A stretch of 60,000 nt of DNA from Adiantum capillus-veneris (GCA_014529385.2 CM043959.1:89385529-89445528); one strand, 5' to 3'; shown: positions 46,924 to 58,092, numbered from the stretch's first letter. Translations and numbers: made by a program. The notes: generated by a model not told the origin, from the letters alone.

Positions 46924-47208
46924 CGTGTGGGGGAGCAGGAGAGAGAGCCCACTTGCTATCCTATGCAATGAGAGTGAAGGAGAAGAGGAGAGTGGCGCAG
47001 AAGAAGCTCACGCAGAGAAGAACGTGAGAGAGAGAGAGAGAGAGCTCGTTGAGAGATTTGGGAAAAGTCACGCTATTTTCTTTTGGGCTTCACATTTGAG
47101 TATATGAGTAAGTGACTAGGGGGCCATTCACACTTGGGCCCCCTCACTTATAAGTCTTTTTAACTTATAAGTTATAAGTACAAGGCACTTAGGCCTTTAT
47201 TCCCTAAC
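46924..47208 (-). repeat. 3' LTR of left copia element
   Basis: 285 bp. The minus strand starts TGTTAGGGAATAAAGG and ends CCCCCACACG (canonical CACACA, as at 51,943, with the terminal A changed to G). It matches the partial LTR at 51,943-52,087 almost exactly. Confidence 0.95.
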
Positions 47209-47219
47209 AACCTCCCACC
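47209..47219 (-). promoter_or_regulatory. Polypurine tract of left copia element
   Basis: The minus strand reads AGGTGGGAGGT immediately 5' of the LTR, the expected plus-strand DNA priming site. Confidence 0.85.
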
Positions 47220-47288
47220 TAAAGGCAATGTACCTTGGGAGATCAAAGAATCAACTAACTATGATACATCAGCTGATCATGCACTTAC

Positions 47289-50200
47289 TCATTCAACACC
47301 CATCATCTGACGGCAATATGCAAACCGCTCTGCTGGAAGACTCTTGGTCAAAAGATCTGCAGGATTGTCATCTGTGTGCACCTTGACAAGTGTAATGCTC
47401 TTGTCATCAAGCACACTCCTGATAAAATGATACTTCACCTCTATGTGCTTTGTCTTGGCATGAAAAACAGGATTCCTTGCAAGCATAATAGCACTCTGAC
47501 TATCACAGTGTAGCACAAGAACCAGTGACTTAATGCCAAGCTCTTCTACCAAACGCATGAGCCACAAAGCTTCTTTGCATGCCTCAGTGGCAGCCACATA
47601 CTCAGCCTCAGTGGTAGACAAAGCAACACATTTTTGCAGTCTAGAAATCCAAGAAACTGCACCTCCTGTGAATGTAAACACATATCCAGAAGTAGACTTC
47701 CTGCAATCTGGGTGTCCAGCAAAATCTGCATCTGTAAAGCCATGCACAGATGTCTCACTCTTCCCAAAACAAATGCACAAGTCTTTAGTGCCTTTCAAGT
47801 ATCGCAAGATACACTTCACTGCTTCCCAATGCTTTTTGCCAGGATTGCTCGTGTACCTGCTTACCACTCCCACCGCAAATGCAATGTCCGGACGTGTAGC
47901 AACCATAGCATACATCAAACTGCCAACGGCTGATGCATAAGGAATCTTGGCCATTTCAGCCCGCATATCATCTGTGTTTGGGCAGTCATGTGCAGTCAGT
48001 TTTACATATGGAGGCAGCGGAGTACCAAGTGCCTTTCCCCCATCCATATGAAAACGATGTAGCACCTTATTAACATAATCTCGTTGAGATAGATACAGAC
48101 GCCTGTTGGGTCTATCTCGAGAGATACGCATGCCCAAAATATGATTAGCATCACCAAGATCCTTCATGTCAAAGCGATTCTTTAAGCTTTGCTGTAATGC
48201 ATCCAACTCCGTGACATTTTTACCCGCAATAAGCATGTCATCAACATACAAAATCAGCATTAGAAGAGATCCATCACTTGCCGTTTTGATATACAAACAG
48301 TGATCAGAATTACTTCTTTTGTATCCTTGAGACCTCATGAATGTATCAAACTTGTGATACCATGCACGGGGAGACTGTTTCAAACCATACAAGCTCTTCA
48401 AGAGCCTACATACTTTCTTCTCTTGCCCCTTTGACACAAAACCTTCTGGCTGCATCATATAGATCATCTCAAGCAAATCGCCATGCAAAAACGCTGTTTT
48501 GACATCCATTTGCTTTAACTCCATATCTTCAGAAGCAACCAGGCCTAAAACAAGACGTAATGTGGCAAGCTTTACAACAGGAGAAAAAATCTCATCAAAA
48601 TCAACACCATGCTTTTGCTTGTACCCTTTAGCAACCAAACGTGCCTTGTACTTAGAAGAAGCATCATATGTGACCTTGGTCTTGTAAACCCATTTACATG
48701 GCAGAGCCTTATGCCCTTTAGGCAAATCAACCAAGTCCCATGTATGGTTTTTCTCCAAAGACTGCATTTCCGAAACCATTGCTTTGAACCATTTCTTACT
48801 GTCTTCCCGTTGCATAGCCTCTTTATAGCAAGACGGCTCACCACAATCAGTAAGCATGACATAGTCCAAAGACGGTTCATATCTATCGGGGGGCCTTGTC
48901 ACCCGAGTAGACCTACGCACCCAATGATCCATAACAGGTGGATTTTCAGCCTGTAAACCATCAAAAACAGCAGGCTGTTCAGCCGGTTGCATCGCAACAA
49001 CGGGCGGTCTAGGAGCATCAACCTGTTCCCCTACCTGTGGTGCATCAATGGCAACTTGTTGGGGCTGATTTTCAGCAGCTAATGGCTGATTTTCAGCACC
49101 ATTTTCAGCATGTAAAGGCTGCTGAACATTGGGCCTTCTTGGCTGTCCATATGTAACATCTTCACGAAAAACAACCCGGCGCACTTCCTCGACCTTTGTG
49201 GGCTGTTTGTGCATGCAATTCTCATTGAAGATGACATCATTGCTGCGTATGATTTTCCGTAATGCGGGATCCCATAATCTATACCCCATTTCACCATCCT
49301 CACCATATCCTAGGAAAATGCATTTATGAGACTTTGGTTCTAGTTTGGTGCGCAGTTCACTCCGGATGTGAACATAGGCCTCACAACCAAACACTCTTAA
49401 ATGTGCATATGAGGGTGGCTTGCCAAACCACACCTCCTCAGGCACCTTTCCACCCAAAGCCTTGCTAGGTGAGCGATTAATCAAGTGAATAGCTGTTTGC
49501 ACAGCTTCTGCCCAAAAACCATGAGGTAATGCAGCATGTGACAGCATACTCCGAACTTTCTCTTGGATAGTCCGGTTCAACCTCTCTGCAACTCCATTCT
49601 GAGAGGGATTAAAAGGAGCCGTGAGCTCTCTTTTAATACCTTTAGTAGCACAAAAGTCAATAAATGCTTTTGATACATACTCCCCCCCATTGTCTGAGCG
49701 CAAAGACCTAAGCTTCTTGTCTGTTTGATTCTCATCAAACGCAAGAAACTTCTTAAAAGTATCCAAAACATCGCTTTTAGCACGTATTGGATACACCCAC
49801 ACCTTACGTGTAGCATCATCGATAAACGAGACAAAATATTTCTTTCCCCATTAGGACAACTGTGGCATTTCACATACATCGGAATGCACTAAGTCTAACC
49901 TGTCAGACTTCAAAGAAAGAGACCTTTTGTGCGGTGTTTGACTGTGCTTACCATAAATACAGTGCTCACAATGAGAAAAATCAGCATACCTCAAACACGG
50001 CAAATAACCACAACGAGACAGAGTTTCCATTCCTCTTTTACTCATGTGTCCCAACCGGCCATGCCACAAAGAAACACTTGGCTGCTCGGTTACGGCGACA
50101 ACATGGTCACGCACACTAGATACATGCAAAGGATACAAAGTGTCCGATTTACAACCCTTGGCTACAATCCGGGCCCCTTTACAAATTTTCCACTTGCTAT

Positions 50201-51389
50201 CACCAAAAGTGGTGTGATAGCCTGCATCATCTAGCTGCCCTGTACTAATCAAACTCTTCTTGAGTTGTGGCACATGGCGCACTTTGTGCAAAACAGAAGT
50301 CATACCATCAGCAAAGGAAAACTGGACACTGCCAATACCTGCAATGTCACATGCATAGTTGTCTCCCAAATAAACAGTGCCCTGCACCTCACCTGAGTAC
50401 TGTGTAAACCAATCCCTATGAGGTGTTACATGAAAGGAGGCACCTGAATCAAGAATCCAAGTATGCATGTCCACATCAGAACCCATAGCAAGGGTATGTG
50501 CATCCACAGAAGAGGCATTGAGTACATCAGTGCTGCTGTCACTGTCACAACTACTAGCAACATTGATTTCCTCAATCAACACAGTGCTCTTCTTGGCATT
50601 TCCCTTGTCCTTTGCATCAGTTTCAGCACCCTTGTTCTTCTCTTTCTTCCACTCATAGCATTCCCGTTTATAATGCCCTTTCTTTCCACAATGATGACAC
50701 ACAACATCTTTCCTACGAGATTTGTTGCGTGCCCTGTCCTTACTGTCAGATTTCTCCCTCTGTTGAGACCTGCCTCTCAAGTGCAATGCATTAGAAGACC
50801 CACCTGTGGTGTTCTTCCTGTTCATCTCTTCCATCAAGAGAGAACTCTCTACATCTGCATACTTAAGTGACGCACTTGAGTTACTAAGAGCTGTCCGGAA
50901 TACATCCCAACTCTCGGGCAATGTGCATAGCAGAAAAGTAGCTTTGAACTCCTCATCAATCGTGAATTTCAGCTCTGTCAGTTGGCTGAAAATAGAATTG
51001 AATTCATTGAGGTGCACTGACATGTGCGTGCCCTCCTTCATGCGGAGATCCATAAGCTTCTTAAGCCAATACACTTTACTGGCAGCACTCTGCTGTGCAT
51101 ACAACTCGTCTAAACGCTTCCACATGCCCCATGCTGTCTGCTCATTCTCTACATTGAAGAGTAAATTGTCAGACACCGAAAGCATGATCGTGGAGCGAGC
51201 CAACTCGTCCACTTCTTCCCATTCTTCAACCTCCATATCATCCGGTTTCACACCCTGTAACTTAATAGGTTTCGCGTGTTTCTTTTGCAACATCACATTA
51301 TAACATTGCTTCTTCCATATAGCAAAGTTATGGGCCCCTTCAAGCTTGCGAATGTGCAACACATTGCCACTTTCACTGCTAGAAGCCAT
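47289..51389 (-). pseudogene. Copia gag-pol polyprotein, left arm, one in-frame stop
   Basis: Start is the ATG at 51,389 (MASSSESGN); the open frame extends five codons upstream without an ATG. Gag has 'LEGAHNFAIWKKQ', 'LYAQQSAASKVYWLKKL', 'LCTLPESWDVFRTAL' and knuckle CHHCGKKGHYKREC (residues 231-244). Protease follows at 'WILDSGASFHVTP' (311-323). Integrase has 'LWHGRLGHMSKRG' and 'CEHCIYGK', 'VHSDV', 'RSDNGGEY' and 'NGVAERLN'. RT has 'QMDVKTAFLHGDL' and 'YVDDMLIAGK' (YVDD near residue 1048). RNase H has 'STTEAEYVA' and 'DSQSAIMLARNP'. Total about 1,366 codons, normal for copia. A single TAA (49,851-49,853) after MPQLS, inside the integrase core, interrupts an otherwise open frame. No frameshift was seen. 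Confidence 0.96.
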
Positions 51390-51930
51390 TCTGAGTGATT
51401 GCAAACACTGAAACCCTGTTTTGCCGACCTAAACACGCCCAAATGTGCGCAATCGGGCAAAAAACAGCTTGCTGTTACAGAAAAACAGCGAGCAAATTTC
51501 ACGCGAAATCACCCCAAAACGGCGTACATTCACTGCCAAACCCTTACCAAAGGTTTCCACAAGGTGTATACATCATTTGCTTGCTGAAATTCCCTGTTTT
51601 AGGGCAAAAATCAGACCTGTAAACACCTGTTTTGCTAAATTTTCAGAACCTCGTTGGTGGAAACACCTGTAAGATTGACCTGTGAGACTTGCCCTAATGA
51701 AATTACATCAAATTGACCCCGAAATTGGTCAATTTCAACACAAATAGGCTGCTGTTCGCCAGTTTTTGAAACCCTAATTTTGGGGAAACTGTCATCGGAG
51801 GTCGATTCTACACGGTGAGAGGATCCCTTCGCGACAGAGTTGATCGAAAACGGTTGAATATCCTTCCCGCAGCGAGCAAAAACAGAATTCTGATCTGTGT
51901 TGCGAAGATGGCTCTCTTGGAAACCCTAGA
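51390..51930 (-). other. 5' leader of left copia element
   Basis: About 540 bp between PBS and the gag start. The part to 51,503 is shared with the right arm; the rest (51,504-51,930) occurs only once and forms most of the palindrome centre. Confidence 0.85.
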
Positions 51931-51942
51931 GCTCTGATACCA
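51931..51942 (-). promoter_or_regulatory. Primer-binding site of left copia element
   Basis: The minus strand reads TGGTATCAGAGC directly after the 5' LTR, complementary to initiator tRNA-Met. It is the only PBS in the palindrome. Confidence 0.95.
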
Positions 51943-52087
51943 TGTGTGGGGGAGCAGGAGAGAGAGCCCACTTGCTATCCTATGCAATGAGAGTGAAGGA
52001 GAAGAGGAGAGTGGCGCAGAAGAAGCTCACGCAGAGAAGAACGTGAGAGAGAGAGAGAGCTCGTTGAGAGATTTGGGAAAAGTCACG
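51943..52087 (-). repeat. Truncated 5' LTR at the palindrome centre (145 bp)
   Basis: It keeps the PBS-proximal half (R/U5 side) of the LTR and ends after 'gggaaaagtcacg', where it is fused to leader sequence of the right element. The U3 half, expected to carry the promoter, is missing. Confidence 0.93.
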
Positions 52088-52199
52088 TGAAATTTGCTCG
52101 CTGTTTTTCTGTAACAGCAAGCTGTTTTTTGCCCGATTGCGCACATTTGGGCGTGTTTAGGTCGGCAAAACAGGGTTTCAGTGTTTGCAATCACTCAGA

Positions 52200-55100
52200 A
52201 TGGCTTCTAGCAGTGAAAGTGGCAATTTGTTGCACATTCGCAAGCTTGAAGGGGCCCATAACTTTGCTATATGGAAGAAGCAATGTTATAATGTGATGTT
52301 GCAAAAGAAACACGCGAAACCTATTAAGTTACAGGGTGTGAAACCGGATGATATGGAGGTTGAAGAATGGGAAGAAGTGGACGAGTTGGCTCGCTCCACG
52401 ATCATGCTTTCGGTGTCTGACAATTTACTCTTCAATGTAGAGAATGAGCAGACAGCATGGGGCATGTGGAAGCGTTTAGACGAGTTGTATGCACAGCAGA
52501 GTGCTGCCAGTAAAGTGTATTGGCTTAAGAAGCTTATGGATCTCCGCATGAAGGAGGGCACGCACATGTCAGTGCACCTCAATGAATTCAATTCTATTTT
52601 CAGCCAACTGACAGAGCTGAAATTCACGATTGATGAGGAGTTCAAAGCTACTTTTCTGCTATGCACATTGCCCGAGAGTTGGGATGTATTCCGGACAGCT
52701 CTTAGTAACTCAAGTGCGTCACTTAAGTATGCAGATGTAGAGAGTTCTCTCTTGATGGAAGAGATGAACAGGAAGAACACCACAGGTGGGTCTTCTAATG
52801 CATTGCACTTGAGAGGCAGGTCTCAACAGAGGGAGAAATCTGACAGTAAGGACAGGGCACGCAACAAATCTCGTAGGAAAGATGTTGTGTGTCATCATTG
52901 TGGAAAGAAAGGGCATTATAAACGGGAATGCTATGAGTGGAAGAAAGAGAAGAACAAGGGTGCTGAAACTGATGCAAAGGACAAGGGAAATGCCAAGAAG
53001 AGCACTGTGTTGATTGAGGAAATCAATGTTGCTAGTAGTTGTGACAGTGACAGCAGCACTGATGTACTCAATGCCTCTTCTGTGGATGCACATACCCTTG
53101 CTATGGGTTCTGATGTGGACATGCATACTTGGATTCTTGATTCAGGTGCCTCCTTTCATGTAACACCTCATAGGGATTGGTTTACACAGTACTCAGGTGA
53201 GGTGCAGGGCACTGTTTATTTGGGAGACAACTATGCATGTGACATTGCAGGTATTGGCAGTGTCCAGTTTTCCTTTGCTGATGGTATGACTTCTGTTTTG
53301 CACAAAGTGCGCCATGTGCCACAACTCAAGAAGAGTTTGATTAGTACAGGGCAGCTAGATGATGCAGGCTATCACACCACTTTTGGTGATAGCAAGTGGA
53401 AAATTTGTAAAGGGGCCCGGATTGTAGCCAAGGGTTGTAAATCGGACACTTTGTATCCTTTGCATGTATCTAGTGTGCGTGACCATGTTGTCGCCGTAAC
53501 CGAGCAGCCAAGTGTTTCTTTGTGGCATGGCCGGTTGGGACACATGAGTAAAAGAGGAATGGAAACTCTGTCTCGTTGTGGTTATTTGCCGTGTTTGAGG
53601 TATGCTGATTTTTCTCATTGTGAGCACTGTATTTATGGTAAGCACAGTCAAACACCGCACAAAAGGTCTCTTTCTTTGAAGTCTGACAGGTTAGACTTAG
53701 TGCATTCCGATGTATGTGAAATGCCACAGTTGTCCTAATGGGGAAAGAAATATTTTGTCTCGTTTATCGATGATGCTACACGTAAGGTGTGGGTGTATCC
53801 AATACGTGCTAAAAGCGATGTTTTGGATACTTTTAAGAAGTTTCTTGCGTTTGATGAGAATCAAACAGACAAGAAGCTTAGGTCTTTGCGCTCAGACAAT
53901 GGGGGGGAGTATGTATCAAAAGCATTTATTGACTTTTGTGCTACTAAAGGTATTAAAAGAGAGCTCACGGCTCCTTTTAATCCCTCTCAGAATGGAGTTG
54001 CAGAGAGGTTGAACCGGACTATCCAAGAGAAAGTTCGGAGTATGCTGTCACATGCTGCATTACCTCATGGTTTTTGGGCAGAAGCTGTGCAAACAGCTAT
54101 TCACTTGATTAATCGCTCACCTAGCAAGGCTTTGGGTGGAAAGGTGCCTGAGGAGGTGTGGTCTGGCAAGCCACCCTCATATGCACATTTAAGAGTGTTT
54201 GGTTGTGAGGCCTATGTTCACATCCGGAGTGAACTGCGCACCAAACTAGAACCAAAGTCTCATAAATGCATTTTCCTAGGATATGGTGAGGATGGTGAAA
54301 TGGGGTATAGATTATGGGATCCCGCATTACGGAAAATCATACGCAGCAATGATGTCATCTTCAATGAGAATTGCATGCACAAACAGCCCACAAAGGTCGA
54401 GGAAGTGCGCCGGGTTGTTTTTCGTGAAGATGTTACATATGGACAGCCAAGAAGGCCCAATGTTCAGCAGCCTTTACATGCTGAAAATGGTGCTGAAAAT
54501 CAGCCATTAGCTGCTGAAAATCAGCCCCAACAAGTTGCCATTGATGCACCACAGGTAGGGGAACAGGTTGATGCTCCTAGACCGCCCGTTGTTGCGATGC
54601 AACCGGCTGAACAGCCTGCTGTTTTTGATGGTTTACAGGCTGAAAATTCACCTGTTATGGATCATTGGGTGCGTAGGTCTACTCGGGTGACAAGGCCCCC
54701 CGATAGATATGAACCGTCTTTGGACTATGTCATGCTTACTGATTGTGGTGAGCCGTCTTGCTATAAAGAGGCTATGCAACGGGAAGACAGTAAGAAATGG
54801 TTCAAAGCAATGGTTTCGGAAATGCAGTCTTTGGAGAAAAACCATACATGGGACTTGGTTGATTTGCCTAAAGGGCATAAGGCTCTGCCATGTAAATGGG
54901 TTTACAAGACCAAGGTCACATATGATGCTTCTTCTAAGTACAAGGCACGTTTGGTTGCTAAAGGGTACAAGCAAAAGCATGGTGTTGATTTTGATGAGAT
55001 TTTTTCTCCTGTTGTAAAGCTTGCCACATTACGTCTTGTTTTAGGCCTGGTTGCTTCTGAAGATATGGAGTTAAAGCAAATGGATGTCAAAACAGCGTTT

Positions 55101-56300
55101 TTGCATGGCGATTTGCTTGAGATGATCTATATGATGCAGCCAGAAGGTTTTGTGTCAAAGGGGCAAGAGAAGAAAGTATGTAGGCTCTTGAAGAGCTTGT
55201 ATGGTTTGAAACAGTCTCCCCGTGCATGGTATCACAAGTTTGATACATTCATGAGGTCTCAAGGATACAAAAGAAGTAATTCTGATCACTGTTTGTATAT
55301 CAAAACGGCAAGTGATGGATCTCTTCTAATGCTGATTTTGTATGTTGATGACATGCTTATTGCGGGTAAAAATGTCACGGAGTTGGATGCATTACAGCAA
55401 AGCTTAAAGAATCGCTTTGACATGAAGGATCTTGGTGATGCTAATCATATTTTGGGCATGCGTATCTCTCGAGATAGACCCAACAGGCGTCTGTATCTAT
55501 CTCAACGAGATTATGTTAATAAGGTGCTACATCGTTTTCATATGGATGGGGGAAAGGCACTTGGTACTCCGCTGCCTCCATATGTAAAACTGACTGCACA
55601 TGACTGCCCAAACACAGATGATATGCGGGCTGAAATGGCCAAGATTCCTTATGCATCAGCCGTTGGCAGTTTGATGTATGCTATGGTTGCTACACGTCCG
55701 GACATTGCATTTGCGGTGGGAGTGGTAAGCAGGTACACGAGCAATCCTGGCAAAAAGCATTGGGAAGCAGTGAAGTGTATCTTGAGATACTTGAAAGGCA
55801 CTAAAGACTTGTGCATTTGTTTTGGGAAGAGTGAGACATCTGTGCATGGCTTTACAGATGCAGATTTTGCTGGACACCCAGATTGCAGGAAGTCTACTTC
55901 TGGATATGTGTTTACATTCACAGGAGGTGCAGTTTCTTGGATTTCTAGACTGCAAAAATGTGTTGCTTTGTCTACCACTGAGGCTGAGTATGTGGCTGCC
56001 ACTGAGGCATGCAAAGAAGCTTTGTGGCTCATGCGTTTGGTAGAAGAGCTTGGCATTAAGTCACCGGTTCCTCTGCTACACTGTGATAGTCAAAGTGCTA
56101 TTATGCTTGCAAGGAATCCTGTTTTTCATGCCAAGACAAAGCACATAGAGGTGAAGTATCATTTTATCAGGAGTGTGCTTGATGACAAGAGCATTACACT
56201 TGTCAAGGTGCACACAGATGACAATCCTGCAGATCTTTTGACCAAGAGTCTTCCAGCAGAGCGGTTTGCATATTGCCGTCAGATGATGGGTGTTGGATGA
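52200..56300 (+). pseudogene. Copia gag-pol polyprotein, right arm, same in-frame stop
   Basis: Mirror copy of 51,389-47,289 with the same domain order and the same TAA (53,736-53,738). By eye the proteins differ at only a few places: V/L near residue 10, F/S in the VW-GKPP motif, P/S in the EN-PVMDH motif, three or four residues just before the HCDSQSAI motif (left LVLVL, right SPVPL), and E/G at the C-terminus. Catalytic residues of protease, integrase (D,D,E), RT (YVDD) and RNase H are intact. Without a 5' LTR or PBS this copy cannot be a transposition substrate in its own right. Confidence 0.96.
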
Positions 56301-56369
56301 GTAAGTGCATGATCAGCTGATGTATCATAGTTAGCTGATTCTTTGATCTCCCAAGGTACATTGCCTTTA

Positions 56370-56379
56370 GGTGGGAGGT
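56370..56379 (+). promoter_or_regulatory. Polypurine tract of right copia element
   Basis: AGGTGGGAGGT (through the first LTR base) abuts the LTR start TGTTAGGG. Confidence 0.85.
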
Positions 56380-56664
56380 TGTTAGGGAATAAAGGCCTAA
56401 GTGCCTTGTACTTATTAACTTATAAGTTAAAAGACTTATAAGTGAGGGGGCCCAGGTGTGAATGGCCCCCTAGTCACTTACTCATATACTCAAAGGTCAA
56501 GCCCAAAATGTAACTATCGTGACTTTTCCCAAAACTTCTACGAGTTCTCTCTCTCTCTCACGTATTTTCTCTGCGTGTGCTTCTGCTGCGCCACTCTCCT
56601 CTTCTCCTTCACTCTCATTGCATAGAGTAGCAAGTGGGCTCTCTCTCCTGCTCCCCCTCACACA
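56380..56664 (+). repeat. 3' LTR of right copia element, diverged from the left LTRs
   Basis: 285 bp, TGTTAGGG ... CTCACACA. Against the left LTR I count roughly 20-25 differences, including clusters around 'atgtaactatcgtgac' and 'aaacttctacgagttc'. This is far more than in the internal arms. No matching TSD follows. Confidence 0.93.
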
Positions 56665-56846
56665 AACATGTTGCACAAAGTCAGTCGTGGTCAAAAATCG
56701 TTAACCCGGTTGCGCACTGATTCCATCCATGTCAACCCTATTCCAAGTGTGTCAGAAAGAGAGTCTGATACTAAGAAAGACCCCGAGAGTGCGGTTGAGG
56801 CTCAGGAGGAGCTGAGTAATGTTGAAGAGTCCAGAGACTCAACATT
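56665..56846 (+). pseudogene. N-terminal part of Ty3/gypsy gag, left of solo LTR
   Basis: An open frame from ATG 56,668 encodes about 60 residues ('MLHKVSRGQKSLTRLRTD', acidic 'VEAQEELSNVEESRDST') and runs straight into the solo LTR. After the LTR the same sense of sequence resumes (TFQSLEEEE). The acidic and then basic low-complexity start fits the poorly conserved gag N-terminus. The assignment depends on continuity across the insertion. Confidence 0.6.
56842..56846 (+). other. Target-site duplication ACATT (left)
   Basis: Identical to 58,088-58,092 on the other side of the solo LTR. Confidence 0.93.
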
Positions 56847-58087
56847 TGTTAGGTGTAGCGGAATTAATGTTTACACTTTGCTCAAGATAAGCGCTCCGAA
56901 CTGTGCTCAAGGTTCCTTTTGTTCTTATGGAAGGTAGAGCCTTCCGTTCTTAATGAGAGAATGCTATGATCACAAACAAAGTGAATGGACACTATGCGTG
57001 CAAGTGTGTGAGACAGAGATAGAGAGAGAAGAGAATACGACACCAAGACGTTGTAAAACCCTCCTCCGAAGGCTCCACTCGTCGGCGAGAGTGGTCTTCT
57101 TATGATTGCACAATCTGGTACAAACTGAATGCATGTGAATGATGCAAGTCTAGGCTATGTCGACGGGGATGACGACACCAGTCTAAGGGCTGAAATCTGC
57201 AATCTTTTATCTGCTATCCAAAAACGCTATGGGCTAAAATCTACGGCTAATCCATAAACACTGATTCTGGGACTGTTTCTGTAGATATTTGACGCTGAAA
57301 ATCTGCAGGTCTAAGGGCTGAAAACTGAGGGTCTTAAAGGCTGAAAACTGATGCTCTTTCCGAGCTGAATCTGCTTCCTTCTCAGGGCTGAACTTGCGGG
57401 TACTTCATGGCTGAAAAACGTTGCAGGCTGAGGTCATAAATGCTGCAAATCTGCAATCGCAGGGACATGCAAAAACGCTAGAATGATGTGTTTCCAAAAA
57501 CGCTAGGGAAGGTTTTCAAAACGCTGGCTGATGGGGGTACTGTGGCGATGGTCTTCTTGCTGAAAACGCCAATGGCTTGGAGCGACGGGGAAGATGATCC
57601 AAAACGCTAAGGATGCTTGTGGAAAGAAAACCCTGGCATGGGGGAAGGTTCTCCTTGCTTGGAGAGGGAAAACGCCAAGGTCTTGCTTGAGAAGTTGCCT
57701 GTTGAGCTTGGCTCCTGTTGCCTCTTCTGCCATTTAGTGCTAGCCTAGGTTTGCTTATATACAAACTTACTCAATTTGCCCTACCTACTTTCCAACAAAT
57801 GTCACTTAAAAATAATAAGTGAAAAATGTCAAAAATAGGGAAAATAGGCTAAATGCACTAGAAAATTCCCCTGAAGGATTCTAATGGATTCTGATGGGAA
57901 TGCTTATGATCATGCTGTGTGCAACCAGAGGATATGCATCTACACTAAGTGTCTGGACATGCACGGTCGGCAAACAGACTCACAAAAGTGTCAGATCACT
58001 TCTATTCTAGCCTGACTTGACTGAACTGAACCCTGATCATGTTGTAGCTTGTCCACGGACATATAGGATTGGATGTGTCACGTGACA
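56847..58087 (+). mobile_element. Solo LTR, family L1.25 (plus strand)
   Basis: A 1,241-bp LTR, TGTTAGGTGTAGCGGAAT ... CACGTGACA, flanked by ACATT on both sides. It is homologous over its full length to 41,954-43,217 in reverse orientation. It has inserted in the gypsy gag, so that element is older than this insertion. The interior carries many 'gaaaacgctagggctg'-like units and the conserved end 'gtgtcacgtgaca'. There is no internal coding region, hence a solo LTR. Confidence 0.94.
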
Positions 58088-58092
58088 ACATT
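58088..58092 (+). other. Target-site duplication ACATT (right)
   Basis: See the left copy at 56,842-56,846. Confidence 0.93.

Larger units (their letters stand above)
46924..56664. mobile_element. Head-to-head copia palindrome, about 9.7 kb
   Basis: Two Ty1/copia elements in opposite orientation with nearly identical internal regions: left arm 46,924-51,503 (minus) and right arm 52,086-56,664 (plus). The centre, 51,504-52,085, holds the 5' leader, PBS and truncated 5' LTR of the left element. The right element starts abruptly in its own 5' leader and has no 5' LTR or PBS. The central join (52,086-52,087) shares only CG between the two parents. Outer flanks show no target-site duplication ('ctgct' on the left, 'aacat' on the right). 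Confidence 0.93.

Noticed and set aside
47533-56056. Many 60-165 aa frames antisense to gag-pol
   Set aside because: They mirror each other in the two palindrome arms and are shadows of the gag-pol frame on the opposite strand.
46924-56664. Palindrome as a pure assembly artefact
   Set aside because: Not fully excluded, but arm-specific substitutions, two clearly different outer LTRs and different outer flanks argue that both arms are real.
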